Shown: piece by piece, positions 24,097 to 32,650 of the stretch
Layout of the letters: each line of letters starts with the position of its first letter
Numbering within the stretch: the first letter of the stretch is position 1
NCBI RefSeq assembly: GCF_051027545.1
Contig: NZ_CP194902.1
Span: forward strand, 868,001-932,000
Source of the DNA: Methylocaldum sp002005105
GTDB lineage: Bacteria > Pseudomonadota > Gammaproteobacteria > Methylococcales > Methylococcaceae
DNA length: 64,000 bases
Direction of reading: 5' to 3'
Program-made: the position numbers and the translations under genes
The notes under the pieces: model-generated
Seen by the model: the letters and a program-made list of their open reading frames with translations, nothing else
What the model was told of the DNA's origin: nothing
Databases searched by the model: none

Positions 24097-24279
24097 ATGA
24101 ACGGTCCGACCGACGAAGGGAAAAAGCGATACCCGCCCAACGGCTTGTATCAAGCCAAGTACATGACCCAGCCGCACGCCTGTACGTGCACGGCGGAGTG
24201 TACCGATCCCTGCGATGGCGAGGACTGCGGTTGCAGCGCATGCCTGGCGCTACACGACGGTGTGGCTTCCATCGACTGA
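24097..24279 (+). CDS. Cys-rich 60-residue protein, possible metal-binding
   Basis: A 60-residue soluble protein with a strong GGAGGAGG just upstream of its ATG. The N-terminal half is Lys/Tyr/Pro-rich (GKKRYPPNGLYQAKYMTQ). The C-terminal half holds seven cysteines in 21 residues with CxC pairs (CTCTAEC, then CDGEDCGCSAC) and His on both sides, the composition of a small metallothionein-like or zinc/copper-binding protein. A frameshifted relative of the same length lies at 50970-51156 and keeps ECxxxCDGxxCxC, which supports it as a real gene family. I cannot assign a known family, and metal binding is inference. Confidence 0.65.
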   Translation: MNGPTDEGKKRYPPNGLYQAKYMTQPHACTCTAECTDPCDGEDCGCSACLALHDGVASID

Positions 24280-24462
24280 TCGTGCCAATCCATAACGAGT
24301 GTCGGCTCGAAGGCAAGCCCGAGCTGCAAGACCTATGGTCGGGCTACGGCCGGATTTTCCATCACTTGATCGGCAGGCATGAAAAGTCGGGATTACCGAA
24401 CCTCTGCCTGAGGTTTCAAACTGCGGATTCAATACGGAACGGTGCCATGCGTCTGTCTTTCT

Positions 24463-26484
24463 CTAAACATCGGGGTAAAGGGGCAGTCGCACGATGAATT
24501 CACTCCCTCGGCCGGAGCCTCCGCTTTCGGCTTCGACCCACCCGCCGTGCAGTTCTACGATGCGCTTGACGATGGTCAGACCGAGCCCCAACCCGCCTTG
24601 AGCGCGGTCCACGGTGCGCTCGGCCTGGGTGAAGGGCGTAAAGAGGTGAGGTAACAACTTGCCGGGTATGCCTTCGCCCGTATCCCGAACCGAAACGACC
24701 GCCTCGCCGTTCTCCCGAGTTAGGCTCAGCCAGATCCGACCGCCTTCCGAGGTGTACTTTGCTGCGTTGTTGAGCAGGTTCGACACGACCTGAACCAGGC
24801 GCACGCTGTCCCCCTCCACCTGAATCGGGTCTTCCGGGATGAAAATGGTGAGGGCGTGGCGCCGCGCCTCGACGAAGGGCCGCGCGGTTTCGACGGCTTG
24901 GGCGATCACGGCGGCGAGCTCCACCGGCGTTTTTTTCAGTGCCAGCTTGCCTTGGACGATCCGCGACACATCCAAGAGATCGTCCACCAGCCGGATCAAC
25001 TGGGTGACTTGACGGTCGATCACCTCACAGGCCCAGATCAACTTGGGCTCCGACGCGCCGAATTTGCGCTGGATGTGGACGGCATTCCGGATCGGCATCA
25101 AGGGATTGCGGAGCTCATGCCCCAGCATCGCCAGAAATTCATCCTTCCGGCGGTCGTATTCCAGGCGCAGTTCTTCGGCTCGCTTGCGCTCGGTGATGTC
25201 CAGGAAGGTGCCGATGATCTGCAGGACCGATCCGTCGGCCTCGCGGGCGAACACCCCATCTCGCGAAATACACCAGATCCAACGGCCGTCAGCGGTTCTG
25301 ATCCGGTACTCGATTTCCAGTGTTTCGCCATTGGCCGTGTCGAGCAAGGCCTTGAAATGGGCGATGATGCGGCCTTGGTCGTCAGGGTGAAACAGATTGA
25401 AAAAGTCCTTCCCGCTCAGGCTCTGGAGGTCCTCGAGGGTATAGCCCGTCAGCTCGGTGCACTGGGCATTGATGAAGACATCCCGCCCGGCTTTCACATC
25501 GTAGATGTAGAGGCCGTTCAGAGAGGACATCAGGACCTTCTTGGCGAAGGCATCCCGCTCCTTGAGCTGCTGCTCGGCCGCTTTGCGCGCGGTGATGTCG
25601 CGGGCAATCGTGGACGCGCCCATGATTCGGCCCTGTTCGTCTTGCAGCGGCGAGACGGTGAGCGAGATGGCGATCCTTCGGCCGTCCTTGCCGAGACGCT
25701 CGGTCTCATAGTGATCAACCCGCTGGCCCTGGCCGATTTTCATGAGAATCTCCAAATCCTCCGCCTGCCGTTCGGGCGGAATGATGAAGCTGATGGGGCG
25801 GCCGATGGCTTCGTCCGCGGCGTAGCCGAACAGCCGCTCCGCGCCGGCATTCCAGCCGGTGATGACTCCATCCAGGGTCTTGCCGAGTATGGCATCGTCG
25901 GAAGACTCCACGATGGCCGCCCATTGGCGCTGCAAGGCATCCGTGCGCATCCGCTCGGTAAGGTCGGTGAGAGCCGTCAAATACCGGACCTCCTCCGCGT
26001 CATGGGTGAAGGTTTTCCGGCTGGCGAGCTGGACGGCGAGGCGGTCTCCCGTTGATGTTAGAAGGGTCAGCTCCGCCATGGCTTGCTCCTGCTGCAGACA
26101 GCCTTTGAGATGCGTTAGAAGTGTGGATTGGTCTTCGGGAGCCACGTAGCGGCGCAAGGGAGAGCCCACCAGATGCGTGCGCTCCCGGCCGAGCATTGTC
26201 GCCCCGGCCATATTGATGTCTCGGATCACCCCCTCAGAGTTCAGGCTCACATAGCCGATCGGCGCCCCGTCATAGAGCTCGGCATAGCGGTTGCGGGACC
26301 GTTTAAGGGCCCGCTGGGCCTCCTGAAGTTCGCGGTTCTGGGCCTCCAATTCCCGCACCTGTGCCTGGAGTTCACGGATCGTCCGCGTCAGCTCGTTTCG
26401 AAGCCGCTGAACGTCGCTGCAGTCCCGGCACGCTGCCAGGCTATGAAGAAGCTTGGCATCCGATAAGTCTTTGATGGTGGTCAT
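24463..26484 (-). CDS. Three-PAS sensor histidine kinase
   Basis: A 673-residue cytoplasmic kinase with no membrane segment. An N-terminal coiled coil (residues 25-65, LRNELTRTIRELQAQVREL) leads to PAS domains at about 65-185, 185-310 and 315-430, each ending in a TDLTER, RDITARKAAEQQ or LDITERKRAEE link. The HisKA helix has His456 (FLAMLGHELRNPLMP), and the ATPase domain carries VVSNLLNNAAKYT, RDTGEGIPGK and GGLGLGLTIVKRI. No receiver domain and no regulator gene are adjacent, so it is an orphan that probably senses redox or small ligands through its PAS domains. Confidence 0.92.
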   Translation of the reverse strand: MTTIKDLSDAKLLHSLAACRDCSDVQRLRNELTRTIRELQAQVRELEAQNRELQEAQRALKRSRNRYAELYDGAPIGYVSLNSEGVIRDINMAGATMLGRERTHLVGSPLRRYVAPEDQSTLLTHLKGCLQQEQAMAELTLLTSTGDRLAVQLASRKTFTHDAEEVRYLTALTDLTERMRTDALQRQWAAIVESSDDAILGKTLDGVITGWNAGAERLFGYAADEAIGRPISFIIPPERQAEDLEILMKIGQGQRVDHYETERLGKDGRRIAISLTVSPLQDEQGRIMGASTIARDITARKAAEQQLKERDAFAKKVLMSSLNGLYIYDVKAGRDVFINAQCTELTGYTLEDLQSLSGKDFFNLFHPDDQGRIIAHFKALLDTANGETLEIEYRIRTADGRWIWCISRDGVFAREADGSVLQIIGTFLDITERKRAEELRLEYDRRKDEFLAMLGHELRNPLMPIRNAVHIQRKFGASEPKLIWACEVIDRQVTQLIRLVDDLLDVSRIVQGKLALKKTPVELAAVIAQAVETARPFVEARRHALTIFIPEDPIQVEGDSVRLVQVVSNLLNNAAKYTSEGGRIWLSLTRENGEAVVSVRDTGEGIPGKLLPHLFTPFTQAERTVDRAQGGLGLGLTIVKRIVELHGGWVEAESGGSGRGSEFIVRLPLYPDV

Positions 26485-26885
26485 TCTGGGATCCCCGTCT
26501 CCTCTTAAGTAACGTCATGGGCATCCCAGCCACTTCCGCCGCACCCAACGGGTACCGTTCTTCCCCCAGGAGGCGGCGGACTGAAAAGTTCTCCTTAGAC
26601 TCGTTTCAAGGCCACGGTTGCACTGATCGCCGGGGATTGGACTCAAAAAATTGAATTTCACGAACGGCCATTGCCGGAATGTTTCCAGAGCAAACCTTGG
26701 GCGGGATAGCCGGCAGCCCGCGTGATCGGATTTCACCCAGCCGAATCGGAGCTGCGTCGATCGGATACTTATCTGTACTGTCACCCGAATGGCTTTGGAA
26801 AAAGCACCCAACGTTCGGTAAGAGCGCTTGTCAAAAATCAATCGGACTCAGAAAAGCGGTCCACCAATTCAAAGGAGTAAATGTC

Positions 26886-27194
26886 ATGAACACCATTACG
26901 GTCAGAACCGATGGAGCCAGGGTCGGCGGTATCTGGTATGACGCCGGCTGCTACAGGGCGCCATTGCACGCGCAATTCGAAGGCCCCGGCTATTACTGGC
27001 TCGAACCCGTGGCCGATCATCATGGCGTCAGGTATTTCGAGAAAGGCATCTCGCTCGGGGCCTGCGATACCCAAGCGCAGTTGGATAGCGCGATTGACGT
27101 GGTGATTCGTGAGCATGGCGAGATGACGGATTCCATTTGGTTGCTCGGCGCAACCACCGCAATCAGCATTACCGTGGAGACGTTCGACCGATAA
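26886..27194 (+). CDS. Hypothetical protein of 102 residues
   Basis: A 102-residue soluble protein starting at the ATG at 26886 with AAAGGAG about 9 bases upstream. It opens with MNTITVRTDGARVGGIWYDAGCY and ends with DSIWLLGATTAISITVETFDR. Alternating beta strands and a central helix (TQAQLDSAIDVVIREHGE) suggest a small alpha-beta fold. I do not recognise the family. It stands alone, divergent from the PAS kinase, with about 400 bp between them containing no supported gene. Confidence 0.6.
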   Translation: MNTITVRTDGARVGGIWYDAGCYRAPLHAQFEGPGYYWLEPVADHHGVRYFEKGISLGACDTQAQLDSAIDVVIREHGEMTDSIWLLGATTAISITVETFDR

Positions 27195-27866
27195 GCCTCG
27201 CTCCACGGCCAGAACCCGGTTCCGGCCGGATTTCTTGGTCTGTTACGAAGGCTTATCAGAGAGACAAGGATTTGTACTTATTTTGTGGCTGAATCAGATT
27301 CGGTCTAATGGGGCTCCCACGGGACACGCGCCGGAGGACGAGCCGGCCGGCCGAACCGCCGCCCCAACCAGCCGTTCGGGTTCTGGCTTCGTTCTTTTCC
27401 GACCAAGCACCCGCTTCGATTGACGGGTCGGTCTGATCGGCGGGACCGGCCGCCGACACTTGTTCCAAAGGACGCTATGGATAAGCGAAGGACGCCGCCC
27501 AGATCGTGACGCCTAACCCGATAAGAAAAGGCATCGTTTCGCTTCGGCTGGCGTTTCGAGCCGTGGACCGAGGCGTTCGGAGCAGGTGAAGACGACCGCG
27601 ATCAACTAGATGCCCGAGCTCTGGGCAGGGAGCGACAGATGATCAAGGACGCTTTCATTCTCGACCTAGCCGCCTACGAAGACCGAGGAGCGGATAAATC
27701 GCATGCTCCCGGCGTCTGCCGTTTCAAGTGAAGCCGAAGGGTAGCTCTAAATGTCAGTCCAGACCTATCGCGCTTAATGGAAGCACATGGCCTCGCGCGC
27801 ATCATCGGCCGAATAGGTGGCCAAGCCGATTGGATTTCCCATTTCTCATCCAGGAAGGAGAGCAAA
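27195..27866. other. Intergenic stretch without a supported gene
   Basis: About 670 bp. A 30-codon frame starting with ATG at 27639 is present but has no family features. The segment ends with AGGAAGGAG, the ribosome binding site of the next gene. No repeat or RNA gene was recognised. Confidence 0.5.
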
Positions 27867-29000
27867 ATGGCCGTTAGTCAAGATTTCGCCAGAGTGGATC
27901 TGTCCGTGAAACCATATCTGGGCAGCGGCGCCCAGGAAATGCATCTGGAAAGCATTGTCCGGCTGTGGCGGGAACGTTTCGACGAAGACCACATCGAGAA
28001 GAGGCAGATCCTGTTCCGATGGCTGACCGAGAGGAATCCGTTCCGGGAGGGGCGTACGCCTTACTATCTCCTCACTCACGGCGGGCAGGTCGTCGGCATG
28101 CACGGACACATGCCGCTCAGATTTTCTCTGAGAGGCCGTCAGATGACGGGATATCTGGCGCATGACGACCTGCTGGCAAAGGCGTATCGAGGGAAGGGGC
28201 TCGGAAAGGTCCTGCTTCGTGGCGTGGCCGAACAGACCACCGATTTCGCCGGTGCCCTCTGGTTCAACGAGCCCAATCGCCACCTCTACCTCAAGGCTGG
28301 ATGGCTTCCCGTCCCGGACTTTTATCCCTACTTCAAGATACTCGATCCGGCACCCTTCATCCGGCAACGGGTCGGCGGGCGCATTTCCCGCACCACACTC
28401 TCTTTGCTGGCCCGGAGTGCGCTTCGGGTGGGGGAACTCGCCCTTCGCGCCAGAATACCGCGGCGGATAGCCATCATCCCCATGATGCATTTCGACGAGC
28501 GCTTCGATGAGTTTTTCTCTAGGGTGTCTCCCGCCTTCGGACTGATGGTCGTCCGGGACCACTGGTATCTCAACTGGAAATTCGTCGAGCGTCCGTTCAG
28601 TAACTACCGGCGGTATGCTGCGTTCAATAACCAGGATACCCTCTGCGGGTATGCCGTGATCAAGCGAGCGAAAACGGGGGACCGTCTCCGCGGCCAAATC
28701 CTCGACATACTCGCGGATCCTCGGGAGCCGGAAGCGTTCGAGGGATTGCTGAACCAGTGCCTCCAGGATTTCAAGCGAAGCGGAGTGGATTGTGCGGAGA
28801 TCATGTGCACCTACCCACCGTTCATCCGACAGCTTAGGCGCGCCGGCTTCCTGCGGGCACGCACACCGGAGCCGTTTATGGCCTGCAAGTGGGAGCAGCA
28901 GTTTGAGCGGTCTTTCGTCTCCAGCATTGGCAACTGGTATCTCACCTTCGGCGATGCCGATGGGGATGCCTGGGACGTGAACTCTCCGGAGCCCTGGTAG
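27867..29000 (+). CDS. GNAT-family N-acetyltransferase-like protein
   Basis: A 377-residue protein. The ATG at 27867 has AGGAAGGAG seven bases upstream; the longer frame from 27777 is not needed. Residues 1-150 carry a GNAT fold: HMPLRFSLRGRQMTGYLAHD is the core sheet and AYRGKGLGKVLLRGV is the acetyl-CoA loop (R/QxxGxG). The C-terminal half (WYLNWKFVERPFSNYRRY, then GYAVIKRA) repeats a GNAT-like module, as in FemX/DUF2156-like or LPS acyl-acetyltransferase-like double GNAT proteins. It probably transfers an acyl group to an amine on a sugar or lipid; the substrate is unknown. Confidence 0.72.
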   Translation: MAVSQDFARVDLSVKPYLGSGAQEMHLESIVRLWRERFDEDHIEKRQILFRWLTERNPFREGRTPYYLLTHGGQVVGMHGHMPLRFSLRGRQMTGYLAHDDLLAKAYRGKGLGKVLLRGVAEQTTDFAGALWFNEPNRHLYLKAGWLPVPDFYPYFKILDPAPFIRQRVGGRISRTTLSLLARSALRVGELALRARIPRRIAIIPMMHFDERFDEFFSRVSPAFGLMVVRDHWYLNWKFVERPFSNYRRYAAFNNQDTLCGYAVIKRAKTGDRLRGQILDILADPREPEAFEGLLNQCLQDFKRSGVDCAEIMCTYPPFIRQLRRAGFLRARTPEPFMACKWEQQFERSFVSSIGNWYLTFGDADGDAWDVNSPEPW

Positions 29001-29335
29001 GCAGATCGCACCGTCGATCCTCCACGACCGTTCCCCCAAGACAGGTTCGGATGGATACCGTGGCCGCTACCCCGCGTGTTCCAGCCGAGCAAGGTGGGCA
29101 CGGAATGTCCTGCCCGCTTTACCCGCGCTTTGCGTGAGAGCCTCGGATCGATTGGTTTCACGAGATGGTGGTCAATCTCGGCGGCTTGGCTCGGTGCGTC
29201 CTCTTGAGTAAACCGGTCAAAGATCTGGTGCATGCGCTCAGGGATAACCCTCATACCAATCGGTCTCTAAACGTGACCGGCCGTTTCAATCAGTCTCAAG
29301 AGGCCTTTTTCGTTATCCACTCAAGGAGAGGACTT

Positions 29336-29785
29336 ATGAAACTCAAGCACCTAGGATACGTAGCATTGTTCAGTGGCTCGATCGCATCGAGCGCCGCCTT
29401 CGCCGCGGAATATGGCACTGCCGCGGAAGCCCGTGCCATGCTGGAGAGGGCTGTCGCCGAGCTCAAGAAGGACAAGGCCGATGCTCTGGCCAAGTTCAAC
29501 CAAGCCGAGGCCGGTTTTCGGGATCGCGACCTCTATCCGTTCTGCGCCGGCCCGGATGGCCGCATTACCGCCCACCCAACGGAAGTCGGCACGAACCTCA
29601 AGGAGATGAAGGATCAGAACGGCAAACCCTTCGGCACGGAAATGTTCAAGATCGCGGAGGAAGGCAAGATCAAGGAAGTGACCTATGTGTGGCCGCGCGC
29701 TCCTGGCACCCAGTCGATTCCGAAAGTGAGCTACGTGACCAAGGTGGACGACCAGGTATGTGGAGTCGGTTATTACAAGCAATAA
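29336..29785 (+). CDS. Periplasmic single-cache domain protein
   Basis: A 149-residue secreted protein with signal peptide MKLKHLGYVALFSGSIASSAAFA (cleavage near 23) and AAGGAGAGG upstream of the ATG. The mature part has the sCache pattern: ARAMLERAVAELKKDKADALAKFN, FRDRDLYPFCAGPDGRITAHP, GTNLKEMKDQNGKPFGTEMF and KVSYVTKVDDQVCGVGYYK. Free-standing cache proteins of this kind bind small organic ligands in the periplasm. Two cysteines (near residues 67 and 144) may form a disulfide. It has no fused kinase or chemoreceptor; whether it serves as an accessory binding protein is inference. Confidence 0.85.
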   Translation: MKLKHLGYVALFSGSIASSAAFAAEYGTAAEARAMLERAVAELKKDKADALAKFNQAEAGFRDRDLYPFCAGPDGRITAHPTEVGTNLKEMKDQNGKPFGTEMFKIAEEGKIKEVTYVWPRAPGTQSIPKVSYVTKVDDQVCGVGYYKQ

Positions 29786-29821
29786 AGAGTCGCCTCAAAC
29801 TCGCCGAAAGGAGAGCGTGCC

Positions 29822-30025
29822 ATGCCGTCTCTATGGGGGTCGCCACCTAGCACAAAGGGCGAGGAACTTGGATGGGGCCGCAAGCGCCTGTCCAAGGCGG
29901 GTCCCTCCTGGCCGGCTAAGCCATTGCGGCGCAGGCAAGATTTTCTGTTACGAGCTTTTGCGGACGTACTTCTTTCCTATCTGACGCTGGCATTCGCATG
30001 TCAGGCATGCGACGGAGACGAATAG
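29822..30025 (+). CDS. Possible small protein, weak evidence
   Basis: A 67-codon frame whose ATG follows AAAGGAG with good spacing after the cache gene. It is Arg/Lys/Pro-rich at the start (GWGRKRLSKAGPSWPAKPLRRR) and ends with one short hydrophobic stretch and ACQACDGDE. No family is recognised, and the good ribosome binding site may be chance. Low confidence that it is translated. Confidence 0.25.
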   Translation: MPSLWGSPPSTKGEELGWGRKRLSKAGPSWPAKPLRRRQDFLLRAFADVLLSYLTLAFACQACDGDE

Positions 30026-30150
30026 CTGATCAGACAGTGAAAAGCCGCTGGCTAAATATCAATCTTAGGTATATTCACTTATTGTTGCCATCCGGAGGGA
30101 AAAGGAACAATCCCATGGGGGTTATCGGCGAATTCTTTGGGAGGGACAAT

Positions 30151-30984
30151 ATGGCCAAACCGGCATTGGGCAATGCTATTGGTATACTCGCAGCGCTCGG
30201 ACTCGCAGCCGTGATATCCGGCTGTGAAAGCACGAAGAAAAAGCCCCCCGGCGTGCAACCCGAAGGACGGGAAAAAACCACAAAAACCCGAGCGCTCGAA
30301 TCCGGGGCTGCCATGCTGCAAACCCAATCGCCCCTGCGTCCGATGGATATCTATCTATCGGGTTTCCACGTCGCCAAGAGGGACCCATCCCATCAGATGG
30401 AGGCGCATCATTATTGCCGGCAAGTCAACGAGGACTTTGCCCAGTGCGTGCTGTTCGACGGCAACACCGCCGACGCCAATCTGATCGGCATCGAGTACAT
30501 TATCTCGGAAACGCTGTTCGAGTCTCTGCCCGCGCAGGAAAAGAGATACTGGCATCCCCACAATTACGAGATCCTTTCCGGCCAGCTCACGGCGCCGGGG
30601 ATACCCGACGCAGCCGAGAAAGAACTCATGAGAGGAAAAATGAACAGCTACGGCAAGACCTGGCATGTCTGGAACTCGGCGCCGTTCGGAAAACGCGGCG
30701 ACAGGATGCCTCTGGGCGGCCCTGTCCTGGAATGGTCGTTCAATCGCGACGGCGAGGCGTTACCCGGCTTGGTCGAAGAGCGGGACCGGCGTATGGGGAC
30801 CGACATCGTTCAGGAACGCCTCAACCGAAAAGATCTTGTTCCCTTGGCCAAACCTCAAAGCGGCGTAGACGTTTTGAAAAAGAAGTTCCCGAGACCGACC
30901 AAATCCATTCCGGGCGTTATAAACAAGAACAGTAAGCTGTCCAGAAAAAAGAACCCGGACGGCCGATTATCAGACAGAAATTGA
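30151..30984 (+). CDS. OBAP/DUF1264 family lipoprotein
   Basis: A 277-residue lipoprotein. I chose the ATG at 30151 with GGGAGGG upstream; ATG at 30115 and longer frames have a poor context. The signal peptide ends VISGC with Cys25. Residues 70-220 match the oil-body-associated protein (OBAP, DUF1264) family: PMDIYLSGFHVAKRDPSHQ, EAHHYCRQVNEDFAQCVLFD, LIGIEYIISETLFESLP and GDRMPLGGPVLEWSFN. The plant proteins sit on seed oil bodies; bacterial members are uncharacterised. Here the lipid anchor and a basic C-terminal tail (KKFPRPTKSIPGVINKNSK) place it at the cell envelope. Function unknown. Confidence 0.82.
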   Translation: MAKPALGNAIGILAALGLAAVISGCESTKKKPPGVQPEGREKTTKTRALESGAAMLQTQSPLRPMDIYLSGFHVAKRDPSHQMEAHHYCRQVNEDFAQCVLFDGNTADANLIGIEYIISETLFESLPAQEKRYWHPHNYEILSGQLTAPGIPDAAEKELMRGKMNSYGKTWHVWNSAPFGKRGDRMPLGGPVLEWSFNRDGEALPGLVEERDRRMGTDIVQERLNRKDLVPLAKPQSGVDVLKKKFPRPTKSIPGVINKNSKLSRKKNPDGRLSDRN

Positions 30985-31103
30985 CCGTAAGCGTGAAAGC
31001 GTCCGTCGTACGCAGAGAGCCTTCACACGAGCGGTGAGGCGGATCGAGTCGCTCCGGCTTCACCGCCCTTCAGCCACAAGCCAAGCCGTTCAGCAGGAAT
31101 AAC

Positions 31104-31703
31104 TCATTCGCTTCCCGACGGCGGATAAGTCCTTGGCGCGGCCGGACTTTCCGAAGGCGGACGCGCTGAAGTCTCCTTCCCAACGTCTCGATGGGTTACG
31201 ATCGTCAGTTCCACGCGCCGGTTTTGCGCCCGGACGGCCTCGTCTGTGCTCGCGGTTTTCGGCATTCTCTCCCCCATGCCTTCTTGCGAAATGCGGGCGG
31301 CGTTCACTCCGTTGGATGTCAGGTAACCCGCTACCGTGCCGGCACGTTGCTCGGAGAGCCGTTGGTTGCCCTTGTCCGAGCCGATGTCGTCGGCATGTCC
31401 GGTGACGGTGACGGTTGATTCAGGGTATTGGTTCAGAACCGAGGCCACCGATTTCAGCGTGCTTTGCACCTGCGGCGTCAGGCTGGCGGACCCGAATGCG
31501 AACGGGACATCCAAGTCGAGAGTGTTTTCCGTGGTACGTTGCACCTCTACACCGGCATCCTCGAGCGCCAGCCGTATCGCTCGTCCCGAGCGGTCCACGC
31601 CCACGACTTTGCCCAACGGACGCTTCTCACCAGTGTGCGGATCGGTCGCACAGCCCACCACCATCAATGAGCACAAGCCTATTGCAAGCCATCGCCTATT
31701 CAT
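31104..31703 (-). CDS. OmpA-like peptidoglycan-binding lipoprotein
   Basis: A 199-residue lipoprotein with signal peptide ending VVGC (Cys18). A linker is followed by an OmpA_C domain at about residues 62-175: DLDVPFAFGSASLTPQVQSTL, VTGHADDIGSDKGNQRLSEQRA, and GMGERMPKTASTDEAVRAQNRRVELT. The Asp and Arg that bind diaminopimelate are kept (TGHADDIG and NRRVEL). The protein tethers the outer membrane to peptidoglycan, like Pal or YiaD. The C-terminal Pro/Ser tail is low-complexity. It is divergent from the glycine-zipper gene at 32022. Confidence 0.88.
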   Translation of the reverse strand: MNRRWLAIGLCSLMVVGCATDPHTGEKRPLGKVVGVDRSGRAIRLALEDAGVEVQRTTENTLDLDVPFAFGSASLTPQVQSTLKSVASVLNQYPESTVTVTGHADDIGSDKGNQRLSEQRAGTVAGYLTSNGVNAARISQEGMGERMPKTASTDEAVRAQNRRVELTIVTHRDVGKETSARPPSESPAAPRTYPPSGSE

Positions 31704-32021
31704 AACAACCTCCTGTCACCTCGGTATTCGATGGATCGTCGGACATCGCCGACATCGGTCAACCGTTCCGGCATCTCCTTTCAACATTCGTTTCAAGGGC
31801 TTACATTGTGTTCAGACCTTTTCAGGGGCTCGTAGTTGCCCGCCAAGTGATGGGAAGAATCATCCGACAATCATGAACACTCCCATTCGGTCTCGAGACC
31901 CGATTGCGGGACCTTAATGAAAGGGAATTAAGCACCGACAATACTGTCTCCCTCTAAAGATGACGGACGGCGAGAAAGCGCATTGGGTCCGCAAGGAATG
32001 CCCGACTATGGAGGATAACGT
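31704..32021. other. Divergent intergenic region
   Basis: A 318-bp gap between the OmpA-like and glycine-zipper genes. It should hold both promoters, but I see no confident -35/-10 pair, operator or small gene. ATAACGT lies just before the plus-strand gene without a clear ribosome binding site. Confidence 0.4.
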
Positions 32022-32444
32022 ATGAAACCCGCCGCTGGATTGATCGTTCTCGCGCTGGTGACGGCCTTGGGCGGCTGCGCCACCGCGAGACCGGTACTCT
32101 ACCCCAACGAGCATCTTCAGAATGTAGGACAAGTTGCCGCCGATCAGGATATCGCCGAGTGCAAGTCCTTGGCCGAAGCGGCCGGCGCAGACTCTCGCGC
32201 AACCGGCGCCGGCCGGGCCGCCAGAAACACGGTAGGCGGCGCCGCCATGGGCGCGGCGACCGGGGCGGTCGGCGGGGCCGTGGTCGGGTCGGCCGGCGCC
32301 GGCTCTGCTATCGGCGCCGCGAGCGGCGCGGCGGCAGGGCTGATTCGATCCATGTTCGGCCGCTCGGGGCCGGATCCCGCTTATCAGTCGTTCGTGAACC
32401 GATGCTTGCAGGAACGCGGTTACGACGTCGTCGGTTGGGACTGA
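32022..32444 (+). CDS. Glycine-zipper lipoprotein
   Basis: A 140-residue lipoprotein with signal peptide ending ALGGC (Cys19). The mature part starts ATARPVLYPNEHLQNVGQVAADQDIAEC. A long Gly/Ala zipper (residues 65-110: GGAAMGAATGAVGGAVVG and on) probably inserts as two helices in the outer membrane. The C-terminal segment DPAYQSFVNRCLQERGYDVVGW, with a conserved-type Cys, is common to a family of small glycine-zipper proteins. It is related in plan to the protein at 20682-20966. No biochemical role is known. An array of hairpins follows it. Confidence 0.8.
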   Translation: MKPAAGLIVLALVTALGGCATARPVLYPNEHLQNVGQVAADQDIAECKSLAEAAGADSRATGAGRAARNTVGGAAMGAATGAVGGAVVGSAGAGSAIGAASGAAAGLIRSMFGRSGPDPAYQSFVNRCLQERGYDVVGWD

Positions 32445-32487
32445 TCGTCGGGTTCTCCCTTCAGAAAGCCGATGATTGGAAGATTTA

Positions 32488-32625
32488 TTAACCCGGCCTA
32501 TAAATATAGGCCGGGTTAATCCGGGGCAGGGATGCCCCGGCGCGGCGACAAGCCGCGTGAGTCCAGGCCGGGCGTGTACCGGGCCTGGGCGGCGGCCCGA
32601 AATACCAGGAGGGTATTTACGGGCC
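32488..32625. repeat. Row of five hairpins
   Basis: Five hairpins follow each other in 138 bp: TTAACCCGGCCTATA with its perfect complement (32488-32519, 15-bp stem, 2-base loop); CCGGGGCA/TGCCCCGG (32521-32540); CGCGGC/GCCGCG (32541-32557); CCAGGCC/GGCCTGG (32563-32588); and GGCCCGAAATACC with GGTATTTACGGGCC (32594-32625, one bulge). The spacing is 1-6 bases. It lies between convergent genes. It may be a composite terminator, a palindromic repeat cluster or a structured RNA. Confidence 0.7.
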
Positions 32626-32650
32626 TGATTAATAATACACTCGCCCATCG

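Noticed and set aside
24856..26055. Plus-strand frame of 399 codons opposite the PAS kinase
   Set aside because: Shadow of the kinase in the antisense frame; no motif and no ribosome binding site.
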